7,650 bases of DNA, taken from assembly GCA_016550485.1 (NCBI GenBank), contig JABXGV010000093.1, forward strand, positions 1 through 7,650, in the 5' to 3' direction. The notes under the pieces were generated by a model. The model saw only the letters and a list, made by a program, of their open reading frames with translations, was not told where the DNA came from and ran no database searches. The DNA comes from an archaeon (GTDB lineage: Archaea > Asgardarchaeota > Hermodarchaeia > Hermodarchaeales > Hermodarchaeaceae). Below, piece after piece: positions 1 through 5,906 of the stretch. The position numbers were made by a program, and so were the translations under genes. Within the stretch, counting starts at the first letter, position 1. The number at the start of each line of letters is the position of its first letter.

Positions 1-2
1 AG

Positions 3-182
3 TATTCTCACACCTATCTTATTACTGCGGAAACTCTTAGAGTTCTGACAAGCTACTGTGAAGCAAGCCCATTAAGATCACGCAGATTTATTCGCTCATT
101 GAACTTCAAAGCTACCATCATGATATCAAAGGCATCCATCAGGGAATTCTTCTTTGAAAGGCTCCGTGTGGGTATTCGTTAA
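3..182 (+). CDS. C-terminal fragment of an unrecognised protein, cut by the left window edge
   Basis: One forward frame is open from base 3 to a TAA at 180-182 and gives 59 residues; the other two forward frames stop by base 48. The fragment is mixed polar, hydrophobic and strongly basic, with clusters such as SRRFIRSL and FFERLRVGIR, which would suit the last helices of a soluble globular protein. The start lies outside the window, so neither length nor family can be judged, and I do not recognise it. Support for a real gene end is the T-rich sequence just after the stop (TTTTT at 207-211, TTTT at 220-223) and the independent promoter of the next gene further downstream. A chance open frame of 60 codons is possible. 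Confidence 0.4.
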   Translation, partial: YSHTYLITAETLRVLTSYCEASPLRSRRFIRSLNFKATIMISKASIREFFFERLRVGIR

Positions 183-200
183 TTAGGTTTAGAGTGGCTG

Positions 201-224
201 AAACTATTTTTAAACTCAGTTTTA
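201..224 (+). terminator. T-rich probable terminator after the left partial gene
   Basis: Two T-tracts (207-211 and 220-223) lie 25-40 bases after the TAA at 180-182. A small inverted repeat, AAACT/AGTTT (212-216 and 218-222), sits between them. Archaeal termination relies mainly on U-rich tracts, so this fits the end of the upstream unit, but AT-rich sequence is common here and the call is tentative. Confidence 0.3.
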
Positions 225-240
225 CGCCCCTCTATGGCGC

Positions 241-276
241 TTAAATTTAATTTAAATCTTAATTTAGTCTAAATTA
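241..276. promoter_or_regulatory. AT-rich palindromes upstream of the C45 gene, candidate operator
   Basis: Bases 260-276 read TAATTTAG-T-CTAAATTA, a perfect inverted repeat with 8-base arms and one central base. Just upstream are two further self-complementary blocks, TTAAATTTAA (241-250) and ATTTAAAT (250-257). The 17-bp palindrome ends about 22 bp before the probable TATA box at 299-306, a usual place for an archaeal activator or a repressor that occludes the promoter. The symmetry is seen directly; protein binding is inference. Confidence 0.4.
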
Positions 277-290
277 TCGATTTGCAGGCA

Positions 291-306
291 CCAGAACCTT
301 TATATT
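291..306 (+). promoter_or_regulatory. Probable BRE/TATA promoter of the C45 gene
   Basis: TTTATATT at 299-306 is a good archaeal TATA box, preceded by CCAGAACC as a possible BRE. Transcription starting about 25 bp downstream (near 328) would give a leader of roughly 40 nt that includes the GAGG ribosome-binding motif at 352-355. Confidence 0.45.
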
Positions 307-368
307 CAGATTACGTGACCTAAGATAACGTATCTAGCACCCCCCTAGCACGAGGAAAGTGCGTCGCG

Positions 369-1502
369 ATGAGACAAGCCAAGTATGAAATAGTCGAGGG
401 GAAATTCTACCACGTAGTCGTGGAAGGATCACCATACGAAGTCGGGCAACAGCTCGCCCAATTCGTCAAAACAAACCAAGATACTGCAAACTTCTTCAAA
501 GCGGCGATGAAATTCGCCAAACCTCCTAGGAAACTAGGATTCACGGACTTCGAATCTCTACAAAATTTCGTCGAAGAATACTGCCCAGGCATCACCGAAG
601 AGGTTCACGGTCTCACCGACGGCCTCGGAGTTTCACCTGATAAATTCCCTTTCTGGGGATTCAGCTGCAGCCCCCTAACACCGACGCGCAACTGCTCCCA
701 ACTTGCCCTCCTCCCATCTATAACAAGTGATGGCCACACCTATGTGGGACGCTCATATGAATGGACGTATACTGAAGAGGAATTGGTTCTCCTGACGACC
801 CGGGTCAAGGGGAAGGCAACACACATTGGCTTCAGTATTGCACTGTCCTCAAGGTATGACGGCATCAACGAACACGGATTATTAGCATCCATGACCGGGG
901 GCGGTATCTTCAATGTTCCACTACACCACAAGGGCCTCTCCTTCTGCGTGGTCAATCGCTCCCTATTAGACTGGTGTAAAACTGTTGAGGAAGCGTTGGA
1001 CCGACTCCAATCGACTCCTATGTCTGGACACTTCAACATTATCCTAGCTGATTCAAAGGGTCGCGCGGCGCTCGTTGAATTCGCCGATGGTGACATGGCG
1101 GTACAGGAGACTAACAGTGATGCCCAGGAACCCTACGTCTTCTCAGTGAATCATTTCAAACTCCCAAAGATGGTGAAACACAACAAGCTGAACTGTGGTA
1201 TCATCACCCACTCACAAATCCGCCAATCTCTGATCACCAAGATGATTCAAGAGAAACGCCCAAAGATAAGCAAGGAGTACCTTCGACAGCTCTTCGCCAC
1301 GAGCCACCCTGATGGTCTCTGTAACTACTTTTATCGTGATGGGTTCGGGACACTCTGGTCGATGCTCTTTGATGTCACAGAGAGAACCGTTGATGTGTGT
1401 TTCGGTGCTCCCACGCACAACAAGTACAAGACCTTCAAACTCAATGACCCAGTTGGCGTAACCACCTACCCTGCAGTGTTTCCTATTCTTCCTTGGTCAT
1501 AA
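369..1502 (+). CDS. C45-type Ntn-hydrolase / acyl-CoA:6-APA acyltransferase-like protein
   Basis: This 377-residue protein resembles the peptidase C45 / acyltransferase branch of the Ntn-hydrolases, which self-cleave and then use the new N-terminal Cys to break or make linear amide bonds. The likely nucleophile is Cys109 in NCSQLALLPS, after a pro-segment of about 108 residues, close to the roughly 102 residues in fungal isopenicillin N acyltransferase. Next come SDGHTYVGRSYEW (119-132), the counterpart of the family's dG..y.GRN.DW motif with Arg128; DGINEHGLLASMTGGG (164-179), the usual glycine-rich strand-turn; and an Asn in SVNH (261), matching the conserved active-site Asn. Two oddities: Glu131 where Asp is usual, and Asn108 instead of Gly before the nucleophile. 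There is no signal peptide or membrane segment, so it is cytoplasmic. ATG 369 is preceded by GAGG at 352-355. It converges on the C39-like gene. The substrate cannot be told from sequence. Confidence 0.85.
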   Translation: MRQAKYEIVEGKFYHVVVEGSPYEVGQQLAQFVKTNQDTANFFKAAMKFAKPPRKLGFTDFESLQNFVEEYCPGITEEVHGLTDGLGVSPDKFPFWGFSCSPLTPTRNCSQLALLPSITSDGHTYVGRSYEWTYTEEELVLLTTRVKGKATHIGFSIALSSRYDGINEHGLLASMTGGGIFNVPLHHKGLSFCVVNRSLLDWCKTVEEALDRLQSTPMSGHFNIILADSKGRAALVEFADGDMAVQETNSDAQEPYVFSVNHFKLPKMVKHNKLNCGIITHSQIRQSLITKMIQEKRPKISKEYLRQLFATSHPDGLCNYFYRDGFGTLWSMLFDVTERTVDVCFGAPTHNKYKTFKLNDPVGVTTYPAVFPILPWS

Positions 1503-1507
1503 TCAAG

Positions 1508-1530
1508 ATTTGTTTCTTATCAAGAAAGAT
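1508..1530. terminator. Possible bidirectional terminator between convergent genes
   Basis: The 52-bp gap between the two convergent stops holds TTTCTT-ATC-AAGAAA (1513-1527), a perfect 6-base inverted repeat with a 3-base loop. It is T-rich when read from either side (ATTTGTTTCTT on +, ATCTTTCTTG on -). This would suit termination of both genes. No longer T-run is present. Confidence 0.4.
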
Positions 1531-1554
1531 GTCACTGGTTCTCAGCTAGATGGA

Positions 1555-2787
1555 CTAGTGTTTCTTGTGCTTCACCCAAATTACAATTATAACAAGAGCA
1601 ACTATCACACAAATCGTGATGCCAACCAGTATGGGAAGAAATGTTGGGTCCGCCAAGATAGTATCAAGGGGGGCGGTGCCGGGGATAGCGTAGACGTTTA
1701 AGCTAGCTTCAGTACCGACGATGTCAGTGTAGACATGATTGACAGCACCATAACTACTAACCATTCCACAAACGGTGACATTAACTGCTACACTGGATGA
1801 GGTTAAAGTGAGGGGGTTTCGGACAACCCAGGTGACGCTGGCCACCCCCTCAGTAAAGTTGAAGGGCGAACAGGAAAGCCCTTCCGTAAAAGTGAAGCCA
1901 GGAGGGAGCTGGAGTGTGGCATTAGCATGACTCACAGGGAACTCGTCTAGCGTGAAGGGTTCAGGACAAGGAGCGGTTACCACCGCAGAAATTGTGGTTG
2001 ACCCCCCAGCGGTAACTGGTGTAGGATTGACGCTTACGGTGAGATTCCAAGGCTGGATAATCATGCCCCAATACCCTGAAAGGGTCCAAAGGTCCGAGAG
2101 GAAAAGGCCCTGATTAATGGGCAGATCAGGTCCCTGATAGGGCGGAGTATACCAAGGATCATGAATCAAGAAAGTGTTGGTGGTGTCATTGTACCCGGTG
2201 ATAACTCTGTAGTGGCCTGCTGAGTGGCTGCTGGAGTACCAAGTCGCTACGAGAAGGGGAATATCTTGGCAGAGGAGGTTCTTCACCGAGTCACCTATTG
2301 CACTAAGAGAGCCAGCCCATTGGTGGGTATAGGTTGGGTAGCCAAAAGAGCGTTCAGCATAACCGTGAAGTTGCTCGGTGGTAACATCAGTGCTAAGACA
2401 GCTGAAGTAGGATGCCCGGACAAGGTCAAGGTGGTTTGTGCCCCACGACTGTGTACCCGCAACTCGGGCGATATCAATCTGGCGAATGTTGGGACCGTAG
2501 TAGTCAAAGAGCATTTGAAGCGAGGCGGGCCCGCACCAGTAGGAGGTCTGCTGCTCATAATAGGGTACAGAGATGTGATGGGAGGAGGGAAGTGATTGCG
2601 TCCGATAGTTTCGTTCAGTATCTCTTTCTTGGTATTTCATTAGACAAAAAGGCTGAGTTCTGCCATCAAAGACACACGCCTGACTAAAAGAACCAGCAAT
2701 GGCAATGCTGCCAACAAGCAGAACGAACAACATTGCAGCGCAATACAACGAGCCAGATCTACACTTTAGATCCTGAATCATCAACAC
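1555..2787 (-). CDS. Secreted, membrane-anchored C39-like cysteine protease
   Basis: About 410 residues. The N-terminus has a short basic stretch and a hydrophobic core (about 18-32) like a signal peptide. A papain-fold C39-like domain (about 70-245) follows: Gln79 six residues before Cys85 in YWCGPASLQM, His192 in SAGHYRVITGY and Asp210 in LIHDPW form the expected oxyanion Gln and Cys-His-Asp triad. Residues 247-368 look like a beta-sandwich and end in a membrane helix (383-404) with a basic tail, VKHKKH. Five N-x-T sequons (N200, N248, N289, N310, N336) and several cysteines agree with an outside location. It probably cleaves peptides or proteins at the cell surface. TTG 2790, GTG 2787 and ATG 2781 are all in frame; GAGGG at 2794-2798 stands 6 nt before GTG 2787, so I chose that, although ATG 2781 is nearly as likely. 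No ABC-exporter domain is attached, unlike bacteriocin-processing C39 proteins. Confidence 0.85.
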   Translation of the reverse strand: MLMIQDLKCRSGSLYCAAMLFVLLVGSIAIAGSFSQACVFDGRTQPFCLMKYQERDTERNYRTQSLPSSHHISVPYYEQQTSYWCGPASLQMLFDYYGPNIRQIDIARVAGTQSWGTNHLDLVRASYFSCLSTDVTTEQLHGYAERSFGYPTYTHQWAGSLSAIGDSVKNLLCQDIPLLVATWYSSSHSAGHYRVITGYNDTTNTFLIHDPWYTPPYQGPDLPINQGLFLSDLWTLSGYWGMIIQPWNLTVSVNPTPVTAGGSTTISAVVTAPCPEPFTLDEFPVSHANATLQLPPGFTFTEGLSCSPFNFTEGVASVTWVVRNPLTLTSSSVAVNVTVCGMVSSYGAVNHVYTDIVGTEASLNVYAIPGTAPLDTILADPTFLPILVGITICVIVALVIIVIWVKHKKH

Positions 2788-2822
2788 CAACAGCCCTCAT
2801 TGGAGAGCTAAGAAAAAACTTT

Positions 2823-2832
2823 ACCATATAGG
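2823..2832 (-). promoter_or_regulatory. Probable TATA box of the C39-like gene
   Basis: On the minus strand CCTATATGG (2832-2824) is a TATA-like element. Start of transcription about 25 bp away (near 2803) leaves a leader of about 15 nt that still contains the GAGGG motif at 2794-2798. Confidence 0.4.
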
Positions 2833-2843
2833 CATTGACCTAG

Positions 2844-2863
2844 TTTAGAAAGGCTATAATATT
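2844..2863 (+). promoter_or_regulatory. Probable BRE/TATA promoter of the LRR gene
   Basis: TTTAGAAAGGCTATAATATT (2844-2863) combines a purine-rich BRE-like GAAAGG with the TATA element CTATAATATT. Transcription would start near 2883, giving a very short leader before ATG 2892. It lies back to back with the C39 promoter, the two TATA elements being about 30 bp apart. Confidence 0.5.
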
Positions 2864-2891
2864 CTACATGGATACCTGACGGGTGGTTAAA

Positions 2892-3701
2892 ATGGGAGCC
2901 GATGACCAGACGACAGATTACAATGGAGTAGCGCTTGTAGTAACTGATGCGCGAGTCCTTCGAGAACTTGAAGGGATAATCGGTGCGCCAATCCCTTGTA
3001 GGGGGATTGCGTTTTACAGGTCAGGGTTCACCGAGGAAAACCAGCGAGTTACTGGGCTAAGCCTGTGTCGGAAAGGATTACGGGCCCTCCCCGAAAGTAT
3101 AGGAGAACTTGAGTATTTACAGAACCTCTACCTACGCGATAACCAAATTGTCAGACTCCCCGAGAGCCTAGGTGATCTCAAGCATCTGGGAAATCTAGAC
3201 GTGTTCAATAATGAAATCAGAGTACTCCCCGATAACATTGGTGATTTACCAAGGCTTTGGAGGATGGATTTGTCACGAAACCCCCTTCAACACTTAGTTG
3301 AGAGTGCTGTGAACCTTCCCTCCTTGAAACGGTTGGGATTAATGAATGTGGAGCTGAAAAGCCTTCCAAGGAACATTGGGAGACTTAGGAGCCTCGAGGA
3401 TTTGGCGGCTCATATCAACCAGCTAGAATCCCTCCCTGAGTCCATTGGAGATTTAGCCAACCTGAGGATTTTAGCCCTTCATAAAAATCAGCTGACCTCA
3501 CTCCCCGAAAGTATCGGCAACCTGCCTGCTCTTGAGCGATTATCCCTGAGCGAAAATCAGCTCACGACTCTGCCAGCTAGCATAACGAAACTTACCAAAC
3601 TCACCCACCTTGGTTTGAGGAAAAACCCGCTGAAAGCTCTTCCACCAAGTGTCGAGGAATGGATTCGGAACCTTGAATCGAGGGGATGCTCTGTTCGATG
3701 A
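2892..3701 (+). CDS. Cytoplasmic leucine-rich repeat protein (nine LRRs)
   Basis: 269 residues from ATG 2892, which has GGTGG at 2882-2886, five bases upstream; an in-frame GTG at 2883 would add three residues but would use up that motif. Residues 1-50 form an N-terminal cap without repeats. From about residue 53 to the end there are nine repeats of mostly 23 residues on the plan LxxLxLxxNxLxxLPESIGxLxx, the typical class of LRR. Most have the LP-x-(S/N)-I-G turn; the fourth (LQHLVESAVNLPS) and fifth are the most diverged. The C-terminus is a short polar cap ending in Cys. There is no signal peptide, membrane segment or catalytic domain, so it is most likely an intracellular protein-binding scaffold. 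LRRs of this type are often joined to, or partner with, small GTPases; that link is only suggestive here. The gene converges on the small coiled-coil gene with a 22-bp gap. Confidence 0.88.
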   Translation: MGADDQTTDYNGVALVVTDARVLRELEGIIGAPIPCRGIAFYRSGFTEENQRVTGLSLCRKGLRALPESIGELEYLQNLYLRDNQIVRLPESLGDLKHLGNLDVFNNEIRVLPDNIGDLPRLWRMDLSRNPLQHLVESAVNLPSLKRLGLMNVELKSLPRNIGRLRSLEDLAAHINQLESLPESIGDLANLRILALHKNQLTSLPESIGNLPALERLSLSENQLTTLPASITKLTKLTHLGLRKNPLKALPPSVEEWIRNLESRGCSVR

Positions 3702-3723
3702 TATCCACCGAGAGGAGCTTAAG

Positions 3724-3888
3724 CTAGCGTAGATCTCGCACACTGCTGTTGATGTCGCTGAGTGTTGCGCGGATTTCGCGTAGCTCTTGGTAGATTCGAC
3801 CAAGGACATCATAGATTCGCGAATAGAATAGGTCGTGTAGCCGTTCCATCTGGTTGGCAAGTTGTTCAACATACCGTTCCATTTTCAT
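3724..3888 (-). CDS. Small coiled-coil protein (54 aa), function unknown
   Basis: A minus-strand frame from ATG 3888 to a TAG at 3724-3726 encodes 54 residues, beginning MKMERYVEQLANQMERL. From Ile25 to Leu53 the hydrophobic residues fall at 25, 29, 32, 36, 39, 43, 46, 50 and 53, an unbroken 4-3 heptad, and earlier ones at 10, 14, 17 and 21 continue it. The product should be one long amphipathic helix forming a dimer or a larger bundle, or pairing with a partner helix. AAGGTG at 3891-3896 is the ribosome site; it is better spaced for ATG 3882 (8 nt) than for ATG 3888 (2 nt), so the true product may be 52 residues. It follows the nuclease gene by 77 bp on the same strand and may belong to the roadblock-nuclease unit, or use a weak CTTTAAT element at 3941-3947. 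I do not recognise the family. No helix-turn-helix or other enzyme motif is visible. Confidence 0.65.
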   Translation of the reverse strand: MKMERYVEQLANQMERLHDLFYSRIYDVLGRIYQELREIRATLSDINSSVRDLR

Positions 3889-3965
3889 TGCACCTTTCTT
3901 GGCAGGTTAGTACGCTATTGGAATGTTGTTTCTTTCTTTGATTAAAGATTGTGCCTTGATGTGTT

Positions 3966-4706
3966 TCAAAGAGTTTGTTGACGAGCTGACGTAGGCTCGA
4001 TGCAGTGTAGGCGATCCGAGTATTCCGAAAAGGATAACATGAATCTGTTGAGTTGGGCAGCAGGAACCAAAGGAATTCTATTGTGCCACATGAGGTCCTC
4101 ATGGAGCATTGTGACCAGTAGGGGATAGAATTTCACTCTTTGCCAACCGAGACAGCCTAGCTTTGCCTGTTGTGCGGCAAAGTTTGCCGCCAGCGCTTCG
4201 ACACGTTGGAGTTGGTCCTCCACTGCCGTCCTTAGAGGCGAAGCTTTGCCAGTCCGTACACCATATTGCTTACAATCGACGCAAAAGATTGTAGGTTTGT
4301 GAGCGGCGATTACGTCGATTTCGTAGCGGCGCCCTGCCTTGAATCTGAAACCATGGGTGACGATGAAGCCGTGGCGAGAAAAGATTGTGGCAATGAACTC
4401 CTCAAACTCACGCCAGCTAAGAGTGCTTAATACGGGTCTCTGGGATTGCCCTAGCTCGATAGCCCGAATTGCTAGCTGAGCTTTGGCAGCGGTGGAGATT
4501 TGGAGTCGCTGTTCATCGAGTTTTTGGAAAAGTTCTGATTCCTCTAGAGTAGAGAGAAACTCCGGACTCCGGACCGATTCAGGAAGCTCAGAGAAAGTGA
4601 TTATTGATTCTCCTTTAATAGCTGTTAGGAGGGTGTAAATTCGAGTAGCACTAGTAAAAGCTGCTAGTCTGTTCTGTTCTACCGGTCTCTGATCCAGAAG
4701 GACCAC
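3966..4706 (-). CDS. Mrr-like PD-(D/E)XK nuclease-fold protein
   Basis: 246 residues. The N-terminal part (about 11-90) is helical and looks like a winged-helix DNA-binding region. From residue 97 the pattern is that of an Mrr/Hjc-type PD-(D/E)XK nuclease: WREFEEF (98-104) with the early acidic residue(s), RHGFIVTHGF, then RRYEIDV with Asp131, and CVDCKQ with Asp144-x-Lys146. The acidic and lysine residues of the active site appear intact, with Asp in place of the more common Glu before x-Lys. Such proteins cut DNA in restriction, repair or junction resolution; which of these applies here is unknown, and no methyltransferase is near. GTG 4706 is the only suitable start, because an in-frame stop lies 16-18 bases further up. 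It begins 2 bp after the stop of the roadblock gene, so the two are almost certainly co-transcribed and probably translationally coupled. Confidence 0.8.
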   Translation of the reverse strand: MVLLDQRPVEQNRLAAFTSATRIYTLLTAIKGESIITFSELPESVRSPEFLSTLEESELFQKLDEQRLQISTAAKAQLAIRAIELGQSQRPVLSTLSWREFEEFIATIFSRHGFIVTHGFRFKAGRRYEIDVIAAHKPTIFCVDCKQYGVRTGKASPLRTAVEDQLQRVEALAANFAAQQAKLGCLGWQRVKFYPLLVTMLHEDLMWHNRIPLVPAAQLNRFMLSFSEYSDRLHCIEPTSARQQTL

Positions 4707-4708
4707 CC

Positions 4709-5095
4709 TTAGATATACAGGTTACGGAGTAGCTCTTGAATCTTGCGAACCGCGTTGTTAACTGCACGCATGAAAAACCGTGTGTTGCGAGCCACTAGTG
4801 CGGCAAGGACAACGAGTCTGCCATCACTTAGGGTAGCGCCTTTACAGACCAGTGTACCTTCCTCGCAACGAATCGTGATATCGCGGATACGACCCAGTTT
4901 CAATTCTTCGCGGGCGCGCTGTGCCGCGTTGTGCACGAAGCTACTCATAGCGGCAGCGACATTCTCATCAACTTCTTCGCTCACTACAGAGGCTATCACG
5001 AAACCCTCATCAGTAGCCACAAGACTTGCAAGGACTCTGCCTGTTTCATTTAATTCCACAAGCGCTTGGTTCAACGATTCTAATGTCGAGGACAA
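4709..5095 (-). CDS. Roadblock/LC7 domain protein
   Basis: 128 residues making one complete roadblock/LC7 (MglB-like) domain: helix 1 (2-14), strands around GRVLASLVATDEGFVIAS (19-36), long helix 2 (43-67), strands RDITIRCEEGTLVCKGATL and GRLVVLAALV (71-101), and C-terminal helix 3 from about 104. Members of this family dimerise and bind small Ras-like GTPases, as GAPs or scaffolds (MglB in bacteria, Ragulator in eukaryotes), and Asgard archaea carry many. The start is TTG 5095, supported by AGGAGA at 5105-5110, nine bases upstream; no better in-frame start lies near. The stop at 4709 is 2 bp before the nuclease gene. A TATA-like TTTTATAAGG within a tandem repeat (5144-5153) probably drives it, giving a leader of about 28 nt. 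No GTPase partner gene is seen in the window. Confidence 0.88.
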   Translation of the reverse strand: MSSTLESLNQALVELNETGRVLASLVATDEGFVIASVVSEEVDENVAAAMSSFVHNAAQRAREELKLGRIRDITIRCEEGTLVCKGATLSDGRLVVLAALVARNTRFFMRAVNNAVRKIQELLRNLYI

Positions 5096-5126
5096 TCTGG
5101 TATATCTCCTATCCGCTTAGGTGGTT

Positions 5127-5177
5127 CATTAATACTCATTTAACCTTATAAAACACTTCACCTTATTAAACAGTTCA
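5127..5177. repeat. Tandem 17-bp repeat overlapping the roadblock promoter
   Basis: Two exactly adjacent copies, CCTTATAAAACACTTCA (5144-5160) and CCTTATTAAACAGTTCA (5161-5177), agree at 15 of 17 positions. A third, degenerate block in the same phase (5127-5143) agrees at about 10 of 17. Read on the minus strand each good copy is a purine-rich GAA(G/C)TG followed by TTTWATAAGG, which resembles a BRE/TATA pair. The unit may be a duplicated promoter core or a regulator-binding site covering the TATA box. Confidence 0.55.
5144..5158 (-). promoter_or_regulatory. Probable BRE/TATA promoter of the roadblock gene
   Basis: On the minus strand GAAGTG-TTTTATAAGG (5159-5144) fits an archaeal BRE plus TATA box. 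Initiation near 5124 would give a short leader containing AGGAGA at 5105-5110 before TTG 5095. The same segment, read forward, holds TTATAAAA and could also serve the divergent membrane-protein gene. Confidence 0.45.
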
Positions 5178-5217
5178 CCAATTTCCTCCATCAAGCTTTT
5201 AGGTGGAAATCACTGCA

Positions 5218-5235
5218 ATGCTACAACAAAGGTAG
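5218..5235 (+). other. Possible five-codon upstream ORF before the membrane-protein gene
   Basis: ATG at 5218 reads Met-Leu-Gln-Gln-Arg and stops with TAG at 5233-5235. AGGTGG at 5201-5206 stands 11 bases before it. The stop falls within the GGTAGGT motif (5231-5237) that would be the ribosome site for ATG 5246. It could be a leader peptide, but five codons can arise by chance. Confidence 0.2.
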
Positions 5236-5245
5236 GTCAGAAGCA

Positions 5246-5809
5246 ATGGATTTAGCGTTACGTTTCTTGTTGATGATTGGTGCTGTCCTCCTTCTTAGCA
5301 GTGCTTCCTTAATCATTCTTTTCAGTCGGCGTACGAATATTCTTTACCGGTTTAATGCACTATTCCTGGAATTTTTTGGCGTGAAAGAGCATCATCCTTC
5401 TTGGCTCCGCTGGCTTACCTCTTCCCTTCTCGGGAGTGCCGCTGCTTCTTTGCTGCTGGTTCTTCTAGTCAATGTCGCTGATGCCATCATTCAACTTTCC
5501 TTGCTCTCAGGAATAGGACTTGACCCAGCAGCAGTACCCCTCTTGGTTGGAATGGTCATACTATCCTGTTTGCTTATTGTCTGTGCAGGAGCTATCGTCC
5601 TCGTTTCACCCATTGCCAGCCCCATCGCACTGGCAATCCTCTCAACCCTTCACGCCTTCGCATACCGTTTGACTAGCCCCCTTAGTTGGCCAGTTACAAT
5701 CCTCTTTTTCTGCGTCATTCTTACAGGCGTGGTGTGCACAATAATATCCCTATATCTGCTTCTCCGTAGATTTATGTATCCAGCACTGCTGCGTATGCGT
5801 CGAAACTAG
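5246..5809 (+). CDS. Multi-spanning membrane protein, unknown function
   Basis: 187 residues, very hydrophobic. Likely membrane helices lie at about 5-27, 58-82, 96-136 (long enough for two, with a kink at SPIASPIA, 121-128) and 148-173, giving four or five spans. A basic and amphipathic loop (28-57, FSRRTNILYRF...KEHHPSWLRW) follows the first span, and the tail ends LRMRRN, so both are predicted on the inner face by the positive-inside rule. No transporter, protease or sensor motif is recognisable. ATG 5246 is preceded by GGTAGGT at 5231-5237, eight bases away. The gene is divergent from the roadblock gene across a 150-bp regulatory gap with tandem repeats and a possible upstream ORF. Codon and base content look like the neighbours. 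A perfect palindrome, AACTAG-A-CTAGTT (5804-5816), spans its stop codon; no T-run follows on this strand. Confidence 0.8.
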   Translation: MDLALRFLLMIGAVLLLSSASLIILFSRRTNILYRFNALFLEFFGVKEHHPSWLRWLTSSLLGSAAASLLLVLLVNVADAIIQLSLLSGIGLDPAAVPLLVGMVILSCLLIVCAGAIVLVSPIASPIALAILSTLHAFAYRLTSPLSWPVTILFFCVILTGVVCTIISLYLLLRRFMYPALLRMRRN

Positions 5810-5842
5810 ACTAGTTCCTCTACACTATCCATTGGTTGCCTT

Positions 5843-5906
5843 AGAAAAAAATAGGGAAATAGAGCCTGAAACCCCAGTAACGATTGCTGGAGATTAGACT
5901 CTATCT
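5843..5906 (-). terminator. Probable terminator of the histone-fold gene
   Basis: Directly after the stop at 5906, the minus strand can pair ATAGAG with CTCTAT (5904-5899 with 5864-5859), enclosing a second stem CCAG/CTGG (5890-5887 with 5877-5874). Seven bases on lies a run of seven T (5851-5845). The T-run alone fits archaeal termination; the nested stems may add to it. Confidence 0.5.

Noticed and set aside
2224..2687. Forward open frames opposite the C39-like gene
   Set aside because: They are antisense shadows of a gene with an intact catalytic triad and show no recognisable domain.
2671..2690. Lipoprotein signal ending SFSQAC in the C39-like protein
   Set aside because: The residues before the Cys do not fit a lipobox, and a C-terminal membrane helix already explains anchoring.
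2835..2860. TTGACC and TATAAT resembling a bacterial sigma-70 promoter before the LRR gene
   Set aside because: The two boxes are only 14 bases apart, too close for a sigma-70 promoter. The rest of the window points to archaeal transcription, and the TATAAT is better read as part of a BRE/TATA element.
2892..3701. 69-bp periodicity as a DNA repeat array
   Set aside because: The periodicity follows the 23-residue protein repeat and the copies are well diverged at the DNA level, so it is explained by the LRR coding sequence.
3716..3725. AGCTTAAGCT palindrome between the LRR and coiled-coil genes as a terminator
   Set aside because: No T-run follows on either strand and ten-base palindromes are expected by chance in a window of this size.
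3540..4102. Minus-strand open frames at 3540-3872 and 3866-4102
   Set aside because: The first mostly lies opposite the LRR gene and overlaps the heptad-bearing coiled-coil frame; the second overlaps the end of the nuclease gene in another frame. Neither shows a domain or good start site.
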